Positions 1 through 10,591 of a DNA stretch of 34,748 bases are shown in pieces. This DNA is from Russula earlei. Taxonomy: Eukaryota > Basidiomycota > Agaricomycetes > Russulales > Russulaceae. The stretch spans positions 1-34,748 of the forward strand of contig JAGFNK010000545.1 of NCBI GenBank assembly GCA_025769875.1, in the 5' to 3' direction. The stretch's first letter is position 1; the number at the start of each line of letters is the position of its first letter. Both the position numbers and the translations under genes were made by a program. The notes below the pieces were generated by a model. It did no database searches and was not told where the DNA came from. It was given only the letters and a program-made list of their open reading frames with translations.

Positions 1-151
1 GGGAAGTAGCACCATAAACCAACTATAGAACCGGGGGGTGATTGGCTACTACTTGAATGCTCTACTAGGGGAGTAGCGAAGGGGGTTAACTGTCAATCAG
101 TATATAGAAGTGGGATTGGGATGACTGGGGGAGTTAATGGTAAAGGGTGCT

Positions 152-2099
152 CTACTCTTGAAACTGCAGAAGCAGAGCGGCAACCTCTTCATCTGTGAGA
201 GGGTGCCAGAGTGGTTGATGTGGGAGGTGTCTATCTCCTGGGGTCCACAGGGTTATTCCTGGTGGCATGGGGGGTGTGTTGGGTCGGAAGCCACAGTTGC
301 ACACCTCTATGAGGCAGAGGCAGGTGCTGGGGCGAGTTGGTGTAGGGGACCAATGAGTGCAGATGCTGCTGGTTGGGGTTCGTCTCACTACAGGGGTGAG
401 AGGTCAGCTGATGGTGGAGAGTTCTTTGGGGACAGGGGGACCAGTGTAAACTGCTGGCGGCAGAGAATAAAGCCCCATGGGGTCCACAAGGTTCTGGGGG
501 GTGTCAATGATGCCGTGGGTCCAGGTAGCTTCTCTCCAGTTGTAAATGTACCTTCTGCCTTCTATGTAAGCCAACTGGAGGGTTGCAGGTCCTCCTTGTG
601 TGGATCTGTTAAGGCGGAGGTAATTGTACTGCACCGAGATGTGCTCATGTGTGAGAGTGAAGAGGGATAGATAATACGAGGCTTGACCCTCCAATAGTTC
701 TTGGACGAGAGCGTAATGCTGAGGCAGGATAACTTCCATCGACAGCGTTTCGTCGCTGTCTGTGAGGGTGAGGATACCAGTTGGCTCTCCGTCGAAGTTT
801 CTAGAGTTGGAGAGGTACCAAAACAAGAGTTGGTGGTGAGCGGGTTCAATGAGGTGACTAAGAGTGTCGACGAACAAGTCGTATTGTACTTGGTTGAGGA
901 CTTGTCCGAATGGAAGGAGGCCTACTAAGTCTCGGAGGACATAGGCATTGTGAGACCAGATCTCAATTTGTTGCCAGTCGTAGATGTTGACGATGGAGAT
1001 CGGGGGAAAGGTCCTGAAGGACAGGAAGGTGGTTAGCAATGAGCTCGTGCTGATGGAGGATTGCGTCGTCTTCTGAGTCATACTCAGAGTTGGTGCTTGG
1101 GTTGGGGGAAACTGTGAATCTTGGAGGCACTGCAGAAAAAGCTTTGATTTCTTTGGTCTAGTGTTACAAGGGTAGTTCTTACTTTCAAGAACTATGCACT
1201 AGGTAGCTATGTTGATAACACTTGGGCAAAGAGGGTCCAAAGTAAGCAGAGGGTTCAGAGGGAGACAGGGGAGGAAACAAAAGCGAGACAAGGTGGGGTA
1301 AAGACGGAGGTTGTCTAAGGAGTTCAAGAAGCTGTTCTTGAATGATATATATCCTCCCTTGGCTATCTTTAGGTAAGTGTAGGAACAATAAACTCTGCCA
1401 TCAAGGAAGTCGTGGATAGAAGTGAGGATAAAAGACCCTTGGTACGCGAATCGATAAATGGGGGGCAGTGTCTCCAGATGACAATATATGGATGAATTAA
1501 ACAAGTAGTGGAGGCGAACCGAAGGGGAAGTCTATGTCCGGAGGGTGTATCCCTACAGAACTACACACCTCAAAGCTTGCCAAGTTAAATTGCTTGACAA
1601 GGTCGCGGTTGGTAGGCAGTACTGCAAAAGTGTGGGCAGTTTTGGCCCAGAATGGGGAAACAAAGATGTCGGTGGATGGTCGCTGGAGCAAGTGACCTAT
1701 AGTAGAGATGGTGGAAAGGGCGTCGCATCATCCTGCCTCCTCCAAAGGGCACCAGTGTTCTACTTCATTCTGTCGGATGTGATAAACTTGAAACTGATGG
1801 GGGTGGAAGGCATACTCCACACAGTCCAGAGGATTAAAGAAACCTTGTAGGACTGGGGGAATGTTTTCTTGATCATCAGGAGGGTGGTCCTCTACGTAAG
1901 TCCCTGGAAGGGGATGAACTGCAATGGGGGGAAGTCCAGGTGGCAGAGATAGGGTCGGAACAAGTGGGAGAGATTGGGGAAGGGAAAGTAGTTGGATGTT
2001 GGGAGTGTGAGGCTCCAGAGAACCAGCGGTCAGGATGTTGTTGGACACTTGATGAGTCGACTGGTCAGCGCGGGTTGTGAGAGACTGTCCAGATGTCAA
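152..2099 (-). pseudogene. Decayed hypothetical gene of an unrecognised, probably multicopy family
   Basis: Read right to left, the pieces 2099-1728, 1691-1497, 1504-1199, 1081-404 and 388-152 form one protein-like chain, broken by in-frame TGA at 1728-1730 and 404-406, in-frame TAG at 1199-1201, a frameshift near 1505 and probably another near 1000. Across each of the three stops the frame stays the same, so these are point lesions, not introns. Composition is that of a real protein: a Pro/Leu-rich N-terminus, then ENIPPVLQGFFNPLDCVEY, and later NIYDWQQIEIWSHNAYVLRD. No signal peptide, membrane segment or catalytic motif is visible. There is no in-frame ATG at the left-most piece, so the true first exon is missing or lies upstream past a GTGAGT donor-like site near 2110. 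I do not recognise the family and assign no function. The + strand frames here are shadows. Confidence 0.6.
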
Positions 2100-2362
2100 G
2101 ACTCACTGTTGAACTATCCAGTTCAAGAGCAAGGAATTAGCTCAAAGACGAGTCGATAGACGTCTAAGACGGCATGGGCAAGAAGCAGAGTCCAGAGTAG
2201 TAACAAATACCAGAGAGGCACTGTTACTGTGAGAGTTGAGCAGTCACGCAGAGAGGAGGCCAGGATAGTCACAAGGGGACGGTCCTTAAAGGAGTATCCC
2301 AGGGATGGAGAGTGCCATAAACAAATGGACAGTCTAAGGATTGTCCGCTACTTTATTGAGCG

Positions 2363-2370
2363 CTTATATA
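2363..2370 (-). promoter_or_regulatory. TATA-like box upstream of the decayed gene
   Basis: The minus strand reads TATATAAG here, about 260 bases upstream of the first recognisable codon of the 152-2099 pseudogene and in the right orientation. It is a sequence match only; the intervening leader would need a missing first exon. Confidence 0.25.
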
Positions 2371-2452
2371 CTACAAGAGAACTGCTAAATAGGGAACAAG
2401 TCATAACCTTGTTATCAAGCACAATAGAGTGATGAGTAAGAAGTCAGAGTGT

Positions 2453-2486
2453 GCTTACTGAGCATGCTCAGTCATGCTCAGTAAGC
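2453..2486. repeat. Compact inverted repeat with 14-bp perfect arms
   Basis: GCTTACTGAGCATG (2453-2466) and its exact reverse complement CATGCTCAGTAAGC (2473-2486) flank the six bases CTCAGT. The 16-mer ACTGAGCATGCTCAGT inside is itself a perfect palindrome. Variants of GAGTAAGA recur around it between 2430 and 2520. It could fold as a cruciform or hairpin, or be the scar of a small foldback element. Confidence 0.7.
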
Positions 2487-2519
2487 TGCTGAGTAAGAAG
2501 GCTTCTCTTGATGAGTAAG

Positions 2520-2877
2520 AGCCTTCACTGTCCATGTGTTCACTGCCTTAGTACACATGCAAGCACCTGATTCATTTTCTGTTAGTTAGTTTAGGGCTGG
2601 TCATTTGAGGACTTGTAGTTTGCTTTAGGGAGTAGTGTTATCTTATAAGGCCCCTTATATAGTTCTATTAGGGTCTTTAGAGTCGACCCTGATACTCTTA
2701 TAAAGGTCCTTAGTATTGCCTTATAGTTTGTTCTATAGTTATTAGAGTTGGTCTAATAACGCGTTGTAGGGTCTTTGATACTAGGTTAGTGCCTATTGTA
2801 GAGCACCTAGAGTCATCCTAAAGGGTCCCTAGGAGGGTCCTAATACTGTCCTTTCTTGCTAGAAGGGTTGCCATTAA
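2520..2877. other. Non-coding stretch, no gene seen
   Basis: T/G-rich sequence with many short degenerate repeats of AGGGTC, CTTATA and TTAGAG. No convincing ORF and no tRNA- or LTR-like ends were found. It precedes the truncated Copia relic and may be repeat debris. Confidence 0.4.
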
Positions 2878-4813
2878 GTGGGGCTTGCTGTATGTCGATT
2901 GTGCCAAGAATCGCTCATGCGACAATGCGCGCGCGATATTGTGGACACCTCTACTCACCCCTTTTGCTTGTGTGAACAGGGTGACACCATAGAGGCTGGG
3001 TTTCCTCCTATAAGGAAGGGTCTTTCAAGGGCCCTCTCCGGAGAATGGTTCATGACACACATCCTCGGAACACGCACGTCCATGCACGCCCCGGAGAAGA
3101 GACTCACCAAGTTGACCCGAAGGTCACTGGTGCACACATTCCCAGGCCACACATATAACCATCAGGCGTACAAGCCTGCACATCACACCACCCCCCACAT
3201 CCCTGAACCCTGCGACATTGTATTCGATGAAGGGGGCCCCACATCATGCATTGAGCGCGTGATCCTCAAATTTGACAATGCAGCCGAAAGCACCAGGGAT
3301 GGGAAAAGGAGAGCAGAATTGAGGGGGCAGAGAAGGCAAAACCGGCAGACAGCATGGAAGTGCCACTGCACGCAAAGCCACAAGGCATCAGAGCAGACAA
3401 GCTTCTGCCCGTTCAGCCTGAGACAGGCGGACAGTGCGCAACAGTCGCCGCACCCCAAACTGCAAGGCGTCGGAGCAGGCAATGCCCTGCCCATTAAGCC
3501 TGCAGCACCACATAGTCAGCCTACAGCTCACAAGGCAGAAAGCCCACCTGCGCAATCCACCACGGGACAACCAAAGTGTGCTACATGCGTGCTCACACTC
3601 GACCACAGTAATGAAGCGGAGGAGTTGGATGAAGTGGAAGAGGAAATGGCACCGCACACCGAACCACAAGACACACAGCAACACGATAACAATGCACCCG
3701 AGGACCTAGATTCCTCACAATCTGAAATGTTCCCCAAATGTGCCACATGTGCACCTGTCCGCAACAAGGACGCTTGCCATTCCGCCATCCCGCATGAGCA
3801 CCGAATGAGATGTACCGAGCAGGGAAATGTGCCACACAAAATGTTGCCAGCTAATCCCAAGTCCTATGCTGAGGCGACAGCCCGTGCAGATTCTGCAGAG
3901 TGGTCAAAGGTGCGCAACGAGGAGAAACGCATGTCCAAAGACACAGGCGTTCCCAAAACCATGCCACGCCCACAGAATGGAGCCGCAGCGGGGACGCAAG
4001 TAGACCTTCCAAATGAAAAGGTCAAATCACAAAATTCGAAAATTCAAGGCCTGCATTATCATGCAGGGACTCACCTAAGTCGAGGGCAACGACCCCGATG
4101 AAGTCGTGCTGTCAAAAGACCGGCACTCCCTTGCACCCTGGCCCTAGCCGCAGAACGAAGCCTAGAAGTCCATCGCATGGACATTGAGTCCACCCACCTA
4201 AACAGAGACTTGATGGACAAGATCTTCACAGAAGCATGCCCAGGGAATCGCCACCGATGCACACGCAAACAGGTGACCCAGTATGCCTGAGGTACGAGCA
4301 ATCACCACCCGACCTTCCAGCGTGACTCCAGCACCCAGCCAATCCCAGTCAGATATGTCGACCCCAACTGGACCAGCAAAGTCCACCTTGGACTTCATCT
4401 AAATACTGACAGGTGGGGCCATAAACTGGAGCCGAAGGGAGCAAGCCCCAGTTGCACCCTTGAGCACCGAGGTGGAGCACACCACGGGAGCACATGCGCT
4501 GCCTGAAGAAGCTGCAAGGCTGAGGCAATTACTCACCGGATTGGGTCAAGACACCCATCTCCTCATGATCTTCCCACATTGACAACCAGTTGAACCATTG
4601 CCATTGCCAGGAACCTCAAGTTCCACGACCGCACCAAATGCACTGAGGTGCAACACCACTTCTTGCAGCAAAGAGTCGACTTGCAGGGGATCAATCTTAC
4701 TCACACTCCATCAGAAGGGAAATATCTGGTGTATTGACAAAAGGTCCCAGCCGCGAGAAGTACAAACATCTTCGCGACTGGAGATGGGAGGGAACGCGCA
4801 CCACTCGGGCTGA
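2878..4813 (+). pseudogene. Copia (Ty1) retrotransposon pol relic: integrase end, RT start, RNase H
   Basis: Several frames carry Ty1/Copia pol pieces in the canonical order. 3063-3260 resembles the integrase C-terminal part (EKRLTKL, then DIVFDEGG). 3850-3903 encodes NPKSYAEATARADSAEW, like the linker entering reverse transcriptase. In another frame VEGNDPDEV (about 4080) and then ALAAERSLEVHRMDIE with HLNRDL (4141-4212) match the start of RT. Most of RT, including the YVDD region, is missing. RNase H resumes at 4412 with GGAINWSRREQAPV, STEVEHTTGAHALPEEA and LRQLLTGLGQD, then a DNQ-like start and TIAIARNLKFHDRTKCTEVQ at 4594. Frameshifts, stops and the internal deletion rule out function. 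The 407-residue open frame 2878-4101 is only part of it. The identification rests on remembered family motifs. Confidence 0.8.
2930..3062 (+). repeat. Dispersed repeat copy 1 (inverted copy at 30565-30690)
   Basis: A segment containing ACCCCTTTTG, GTGAACAGGGTGACACCATA and GAGGCTGGGTTTCCTC recurs in reverse orientation near 30565-30690 with few differences. It reads open as the N-terminal part of the 2878-4101 frame, but the other copy sits in an unrelated, non-coding context, so it is better seen as a repeat fused to the truncated Copia relic. The switch to Copia-like protein falls close to 3062. Confidence 0.7.
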
Positions 4814-4820
4814 GGGGGCG
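4811..4820 (+). other. Polypurine tract just before the Copia 3' LTR
   Basis: TGAGGGGGCG directly abuts the LTR start TGTTGGA. A G-rich purine run in this place is the usual primer for plus-strand synthesis in LTR retrotransposons, and it supports the LTR boundary call. Confidence 0.6.
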
Positions 4821-5070
4821 TGTTGGACGTGCAGCAGCTAAGTGCCGCGCGAACGGACAATCCGGACCGTACGTGTAAATAATTAGAATAATTTAGTTAT
4901 CGCGTTCGTTTCCTCAGTCTTTTACACACAAGACTGAGGTCAGTACTACACATTCCTTTACACTCTTTTAAAGCTAATACTGTACATAGCTATCATCCCT
5001 ATAGGTTAGATAACTAACCAATACAGTCTTTTACACACAAGACTGAGCTATCATCCCTATAGCTTCAACA
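4821..5070 (+). repeat. 3' LTR of the Copia relic (250 bp)
   Basis: It begins TGTTGGA and ends TTCAACA, the TG...CA ends with a 5-bp inverted terminal match expected of an LTR, directly after the polypurine tract and degraded RNase H. Two internal blocks are duplicated: a hairpin CAGTCTT-TTACACAC-AAGACTG (around 4914-4937 and 5024-5045; the first has 10-bp arms, 4912-4921 and 4930-4939) and GCTATCATCCCTATAG (4989-5004 and 5047-5062). No 5' LTR is present in the window, so the element is truncated. Confidence 0.8.
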
Positions 5071-5205
5071 AAATTCACGCATGTAATATGCTGCGCTGCG
5101 ACGGTGCGACCTCCGCAGCTCCAGCTTTGAACAAGACTAGTAAGCGTTCATTTTGGCCTCGGCTCGAACGCGACCATATCATGCACCATTTCAGGCACCG
5201 CATCT

Positions 5206-5511
5206 ATGCCAGCTCTCGCTATCATCTGCTGCACTTCCATTTTTACTTTTAACTCATTAGCCTCACTCCCCTCGAACTTTGGAACATTCCCCCACCCGCC
5301 TACTGCTTTCCAACGGTGGCGCAACCTTTTAAGTCCGTTGACAAACGTGAAGGTACCTCATGTGGCCGGTGGGCTCATCGACGAGCTCTGTTGTTTTCTA
5401 CGCTCAGAGAATGGAGAACCGCCTCTGGAGCTGTTTCCCGACCTGAAGGAGCTCATATATTACAAGGGTGGTGATCCTAGCGAAGCGTTTACTTCTTTTA
5501 TCAACACTTGA
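5206..5511 (+). pseudogene. Possible C-terminal fragment of an F-box/LRR-type protein
   Basis: The 101-residue frame has a protein-like second half: HVAGGLIDELCCFLRSENG, then LELFPDLKELIYYKGGD and AFTSFINT. The pattern 'pro-xx-LKEL-x-Y ... AFTSFI(D/N)-R' resembles the C-terminal end of many agaricomycete F-box proteins. The frame stops at TGA followed by CGT where that family usually continues with Arg, and no F-box lies upstream; the Copia LTR begins only about 135 bases before it. It is therefore most likely a truncated relic. The family call is from memory. Confidence 0.35.
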
Positions 5512-7147
5512 CGTTGTTCCATAATCCACCTTCCCCCGAGTCGTGACTGTGAGCCCTGGTGCGCGATGAGCCCTCGCCACTTATAGCCGAGCCTAGTGGT
5601 CAAGGTTTCCATCGATATCCAATCGATCATCTTCCGCTTTTCCTCATCCTCACTCCTTGATTTCGATCAATGAAGAATGAACGTTCAACATCGATGGCTC
5701 CTTCATGAACCTGTATCAGTTTCGCGTCGTCGTAGCCATCGCAGTGTAAGATGGGCGGGTCTGTCGCACACGGAACGAATTCGAATTCGATTGGAGCGCT
5801 CACAATACCGACCGGATCCTATTGCCTTCACCCCTGCACCTGAAGATCCTCACTGGGGCCAGCCTCTCCGTGGGTACGTCTAGCATTGAGCACCCTTTAT
5901 CTCTATGTCATCCCTCCTGGCAGTTATTCCGCTCCTTTTACAAGGACCATTTTGCCGTGCAATCCGCACTGTATCTGTTCTACCATTTTTTAAACTTGTC
6001 AACCAACCAACCGTCGGGTTTCACCCACCTTTGATCGCCTCTCCTCATCCACTATTGGATTTTGCACCCCTTCCTCAAATGTGACCACGGCACTGGCAGG
6101 CGTACGATGGGACGTTCATGAATTCTCTGGTGTCCCCACTATGATGCGTACACCAGAACGACGTCCATTTACTGTGTCCCATTCGGGTCCACGTTCCATC
6201 TACTTATAGAACGCCGATAGTGGGTCGAGCTAATAAGCTTCGGTTCTACTGTGACGCTCAAGGCCTAGATTCCGTGGTCATGCTGTCAAACTAAAATGAA
6301 CAATTCCACATCGCCAGATATGCTTCCACAAACCAAACCAAGCTGTCCTTGAAGTCACTCGAGGGGTCTTACCATGCCGCCCATCAGCCCCGTTCCTCGC
6401 TCGCTCGACTAGGAGGCGATTGAAGCACAAGTCAGGAGGGCAACGTTGGCCGAAGGTTTTATAGTTTGGAGCCTCGAGCCCAATTCCAAACCTTATTTGT
6501 TCAATGGGACCTGAATGCAGCATCAAAGTGGAACGCGGCTCTGTCGGTGCTGCCGTGGGCGCAAACATGCGCCCTGGCGCACATACAGCACGGAGAGAAT
6601 GAGGATAGCGGGTTGCGCGGGTTCGTACGTACAATATCAATAACGATTCGTTCACCGCGGAAATGTCACGGGGGTAAAGATATGTCCCTGAATATTATTC
6701 CCTTATAAGAGGCGGAGGATCTTAGACCACGGACACGATCATCGAGTCCCGAGCTGTTTCATTGGTACATTGGTCATGTCCCAGCAGTCAGGTGCATTCG
6801 TGTGGGTCGCGATTAGCAGCGGCGCGCCACACGGAGAGGGGTGGGTCACTGTGCTATCCGGCGTGATCGCTTCTCGCCCTTTTGGCCCGAGTCGGCAAGT
6901 TTATTTCACGAGATTGGATAGCGGGAAGCCGTCGCTAGGCAGGATTCATAGATCGGAGAATAGATGATTGGATTCCGAGGGAGACATGAAGCGTGGCGCG
7001 GGGTGTCTTCGATACACGATACAAGGACTAGACAGAAGTGACAGCTCACTAAGTATTACAAACACGTCTAGGGGCAGAGTACAGGCGTGTGCGGCCAGAG
7101 ATGAATGAGCCAATACTTAATCTCCGAAGTGATGCGCTGGAACGTTC
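5512..7147. other. Intergenic stretch without a convincing gene
   Basis: Ordinary-complexity sequence. A short open frame at 5677-5883 (68 residues, Arg-rich) is followed by a GTACGT donor-like site and could be a first exon, but no consistent continuation was found. The frames 6278-6655 (-) and 6466-6708 (+) overlap and look like chance ORFs. No transposon ends, tRNA or long repeats were seen. Confidence 0.4.
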
Positions 7148-7592
7148 TTAACCTGCGCGATGTATCCTAGCGATGCCGATGCGCTGACCAGGAACGCCGT
7201 AAGGATGTGACACGTCGTCATCGACCGAGACGACTAACTGGCCGCGGCATGCCTCCTGACAAGAGCAGGCAAACAAAAGCATGGTTGCATTGCCGACTAC
7301 CTTGCGGGACAAGGGGTTCGAATCTGGTCTGTGCACCGCGGTGAGGGACGCGAGTCAGCGGAAGGTGAGGAGGAGAAAAGAAGGTCGCGCACGAGAAGGA
7401 GATCCCCTTGGCGAGCAGTTCGCTCACGAACATCTGCGCCCGCATAGAATTGTTCACCGCCGGATTTGCAATGACGGAAAACTTGCCCATGAAATTGGAA
7501 CGAGGCGGCAGAGCAGAGAAGTCGTTCATGAGCTCGTCCGACCATTGATATTCTAAGACAGGTTGCTCGAGGGGGGGTACGGCCGATGTCAT
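7148..7592 (-). CDS. Hypothetical 111-aa protein, three exons
   Basis: Proposed exons are 7592-7393, 7328-7301 and 7255-7148. Both introns are GT-AG: 7392-7329 (64 bp, with CTGAC branch-like motif) and 7300-7256 (45 bp, ending TTGTCAG). Lengths 200 + 28 + 108 nt keep the frame exactly and give 112 codons including TAA. The product starts MTSAVPPLEQPVLEYQW, passes NFMGKFSVIANPAV and AQMFVSELLAKGISFS, and ends QRIGIARIHRAG. The 28-nt middle exon encodes mainly PDSNPLSRK. No signal peptide or membrane span is visible and I do not recognise the family. Start codons further upstream (7706, 7740) are non-ATG or in other frames, so ATG at 7592 was chosen. It is transcribed divergently from the F-box gene at 7877. 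No nonsense lesions are present. Confidence 0.55.
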
Positions 7593-7876
7593 CGCGGTCG
7601 GTCGGCCGCACGCTGGTGAGGGGCGTGAGTGCGCCTGGAGGGATGGGATGGGTGGAGGGAGAGGAGATTGGGTTTGAGATGATGATGGCCCTCCTTTGTC
7701 TTGCACCGTCTTTACGTTCTTCCTCGCCCTCGCCCTTCATCTCATGACTGAATCGTCCGGGTCAAAAGGGGCTCGGCCAGAGGGTGAAATCCACACCCTC
7801 CCCGTCTCCGTTTAAACAGCGCCGTTACCGAGCCCTCTCCTCCTCTCCTCTTCACAAATACCTTCAGAGCTGAGCC
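7593..7876. promoter_or_regulatory. Short shared promoter region between divergent genes
   Basis: Only 284 bases separate the start codons of the 111-aa gene (-) and the F-box gene (+). On the F-box side there is a long pyrimidine-rich leader (CCCTCTCCTCCTCTCCTC, about 7831-7850), a common feature upstream of fungal transcription starts. No clear TATA box is visible. Co-regulation is inferred from the geometry only. Confidence 0.4.
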
Positions 7877-10591
7877 ATGGCTCATGTCCGTATCCGGCCC
7901 TCCTTTCGCTCACTCCCTCCGGAGCTCATCGAGGAGATCATCATCACCTCCACACTCCTCGGTGACACCCGCGCCGCCGCCACGCTAGCTCGGACATGTC
8001 GTTGGTTTCGCGTCCTCGTCTACCATCAGATGCACAAGCATCTCTGGCGCGAACTGTTCCTCGTTGTCTTTGATGACCCTCGCCCTGGCCGCACCGTACG
8101 CACCCGCGGGGGAGCGCCGTGGTCGCCTCAAATAGACTTGGACAACAAAGGAAAAGTTAAGATCAAGAATCGCCTTGCCGCCCATGACTTTCCCTGGGAG
8201 CACGAGTACAAGCTACGGATTTGGACCGAATCCTTCATCCTCCGACGCACCCGGCCTCCTCCACCAGGTTCTCCCTCTCCCTCTCCCTCCTTCCCTCCTG
8301 ATCTACCTTGCACCGACGATGACATATACACCGTGCTAGAGACCCTTCTCCGCGTCATTTTGACCGCTGCGCCGCTCCCCTATGACACCCTCGCCTGCAT
8401 GGCATCCCACTTTCAGACGTGCAGCCCTCCACACCCACACCCGATCTTTTCCCCGCTCTTCGTTGCTGCGCACGCACACCAAGCCCTCGTCATGAGCTCA
8501 CGCAACACCACCTGGCTTGCGCACGTTCTCGCGCACGGCTTACCCCGCATCTTGATGGCACGTCTCACCGCGCTTGACGAGAACGGCAACGTTGACGTCC
8601 AGAAGGTGTCCGTCAAGTGGGACGGACTGCTGGCCAAATTCGTGGCACAGGTTGGTCTGATGACGCCCTTTAATAACAGCGCTGCCGAGCCGCCGCACGA
8701 TCCGGAGCTCATCTCTCCCCTAACTGCCGATGCCGATGCCGACGGCTGCGGCAGTGTCAGCTGTGGCCTTGAAAAATCCACATCAGTGATTGAGGACGAG
8801 GGCGGGGGCGATGGTGATTGTGATGAACTTGAAACGTATCACAGCGGGGTTCAGGACGCCGGCGATCTATCGTCGGACGATGACGATTCGGACTTTGTGC
8901 CCCAGCCTGAGGATGGGAGTACAAGCGAGAGTGATGAAGAAAGGATAAGTGATATCGATGGCGATGAAGTGCTCGGTACCACGGCAACACCGGCTACGAC
9001 ACCCCAGGACGGTGTTCGCCGCTTGGCGCGTGTCCGCGTTTACAACATGGCGTACCTCCGCCCCTCCCGTGCCTTTGGGCCCTTCCTGCCTCTCAACACG
9101 CATGATGCCTCCTCTTCTCCGGCCACTTCGAACCCAGGTTCTAGCACGCTTGAGAGAGAGGACACCACGAGATCGCCATCGATCGTTGTTCCACCAGTCC
9201 CGGCGATCCCAGATACCAACTTTTTTCTGAGAGCGCTCGCGGGTGCGGTGGACGGCTCCGACTTCGACGGCAATGAGTCTTTGTTGTTTTTTGATGACGA
9301 CAGTGAGAACAACAATCATGGAGAGGGAGACGATGGGGACGTCGATGGTTCTTCCTCATCCTCGTCCGTCCGAGGCGGCAACGCATCCACCTCTTCTCCA
9401 CCCTCAGCAATCGCTGCAACCACCTCGTACGGTGGGAGGCGGATGTCCGGCGCCGAGATTCCCGGTGACCAGCTACGCTTCGACTGGGCGTGGATTGCGG
9501 CTGCACGCCAGGTGATTGAGCTCAACCTCCGCGATCTGCTCACGCGCCGTCACCAGGGCGTGCTCCGTGCGCTCCTCAGCCTCGATGGGCTTCGGCCTTG
9601 TTCCTCACCCGGATTCCCCCCCGTGACACCCGAGGTGGTAGCAGGCGAGCCTGTGTTCAAGGATGGGGATGGATGGGACTGGGCCGGTGTGGAGGGACAG
9701 TGGAGGTGCGTCACGGGACCTGTTCTCGCTTTGTGTTGAAACGGATTTGGGCGCTGATAGACGATGCGTTTGCTGGTTGGATTATCGTGATTTACTCGGT
9801 GCGTTGCGTGACTAGGCCCAAATATCCCCATCCCCAACTACCAAAATTCACATTTTCTCCATCAGGCAATAACGTGTGCCCCCGTCTCCTTACACATTCC
9901 AAACCTTTCCCGCTCTTACAACCCGACACAGGCTCAACCTCTGGAAAAGCGGCTCTGCAACCCAGCACTTTACGAGGTGATGCGGATCATCCCGCTCACG
10001 CTGCGCATCACGCACTACTCCCGCGCGCCGCCGCAATGGCCTGGGCGACCGATGATCCACGTCGCGGGCGACTGGCATACCACGGCGACGCCGCCGGATC
10101 TCGCGCGCGTGCGCGGGACGGTCGAAATGGTCTCGTCTGGCGACATTCGCTGGACTCTCGTGCGTATCCCCTCCCCTTATGTGTATCTACGGGTAAGGAG
10201 CAACTGACGCGCCCTCCTGCGCTGTTGATTAATATTTCAGATATCGTTCCGCGAGGACGGGCAGGGCCAGTGGTCCAGCGAAGGCGTGCAGCTGGGCGGG
10301 CTCGGCTCGGCTATGGGCGTCATTGGCATGTGGACCGGTGCGGAGCACGAGTTGTCGGACCCACTCGGTAAGTCCGACTTTCGTGCTTGCCTTACCAATC
10401 CTCCTGCACCTGAATCCCACCCAATCCCGGTTGTCCCTCGCTCACGCTCACACGTTCCCTTCCCCGTTTGTTCAGGTCCATTCTGGGCGTGGAAGGTGGG
10501 TCCATTGAATGACGATGCCGCGATGGCGATGGGCGATAGGCGCGCACCTGGTGCCCGCGACGGTAATCGGGGTGCCGGTAAAGTTTCATAA
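7877..10591 (+). CDS. F-box domain protein, six exons, about 781 aa
   Basis: Proposed exons: 7877-9705, 9761-9798, 9866-9873, 9932-10159, 10241-10367, 10476-10591. All introns are GT-AG (55, 67, 58, 81, 108 bp); exon lengths sum to 2346 nt, 782 codons with TAA. The F-box lies at about residues 12-65: LPPELIEEIIITST, then RTCRWFRVLVYHQMHKHLW. Such proteins typically bind Skp1 and recruit substrates to SCF ubiquitin ligases. Residues about 300-366 are a disordered, very acidic Asp/Ser/Glu tract, and Ser-rich low complexity recurs near 480-520. The C-terminal half holds blocks I associate with this fungal F-box group: RRCVCWLDYRDLL across the first splice, YEVMRIIPLTLRIT, then SEGVQLGGLGSAMGVIGMWT and DPLGPFWAWKV. 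Without splicing the frame would stop at 9739, so the introns are needed. Substrate is unknown. The gene is free of lesions. Confidence 0.8.

Noticed and set aside
137..670. 177-residue + strand frame over the first pseudogene
   Set aside because: It is the shadow of the minus-strand chain; its composition is Gly/Trp/Val-biased and has no recognisable motif.
7301..7336. GGTTCGAATC, a typical tRNA T-loop/B-box sequence
   Set aside because: The flanking bases cannot form a T-stem or acceptor stem on either strand, and the site falls in a good exon/intron boundary of the 111-aa gene.
8413..9543. Several long minus-strand and alternate frames over the F-box gene
   Set aside because: Shadows of a GC-rich exon; the F-box frame alone has domain motifs and splice consistency.
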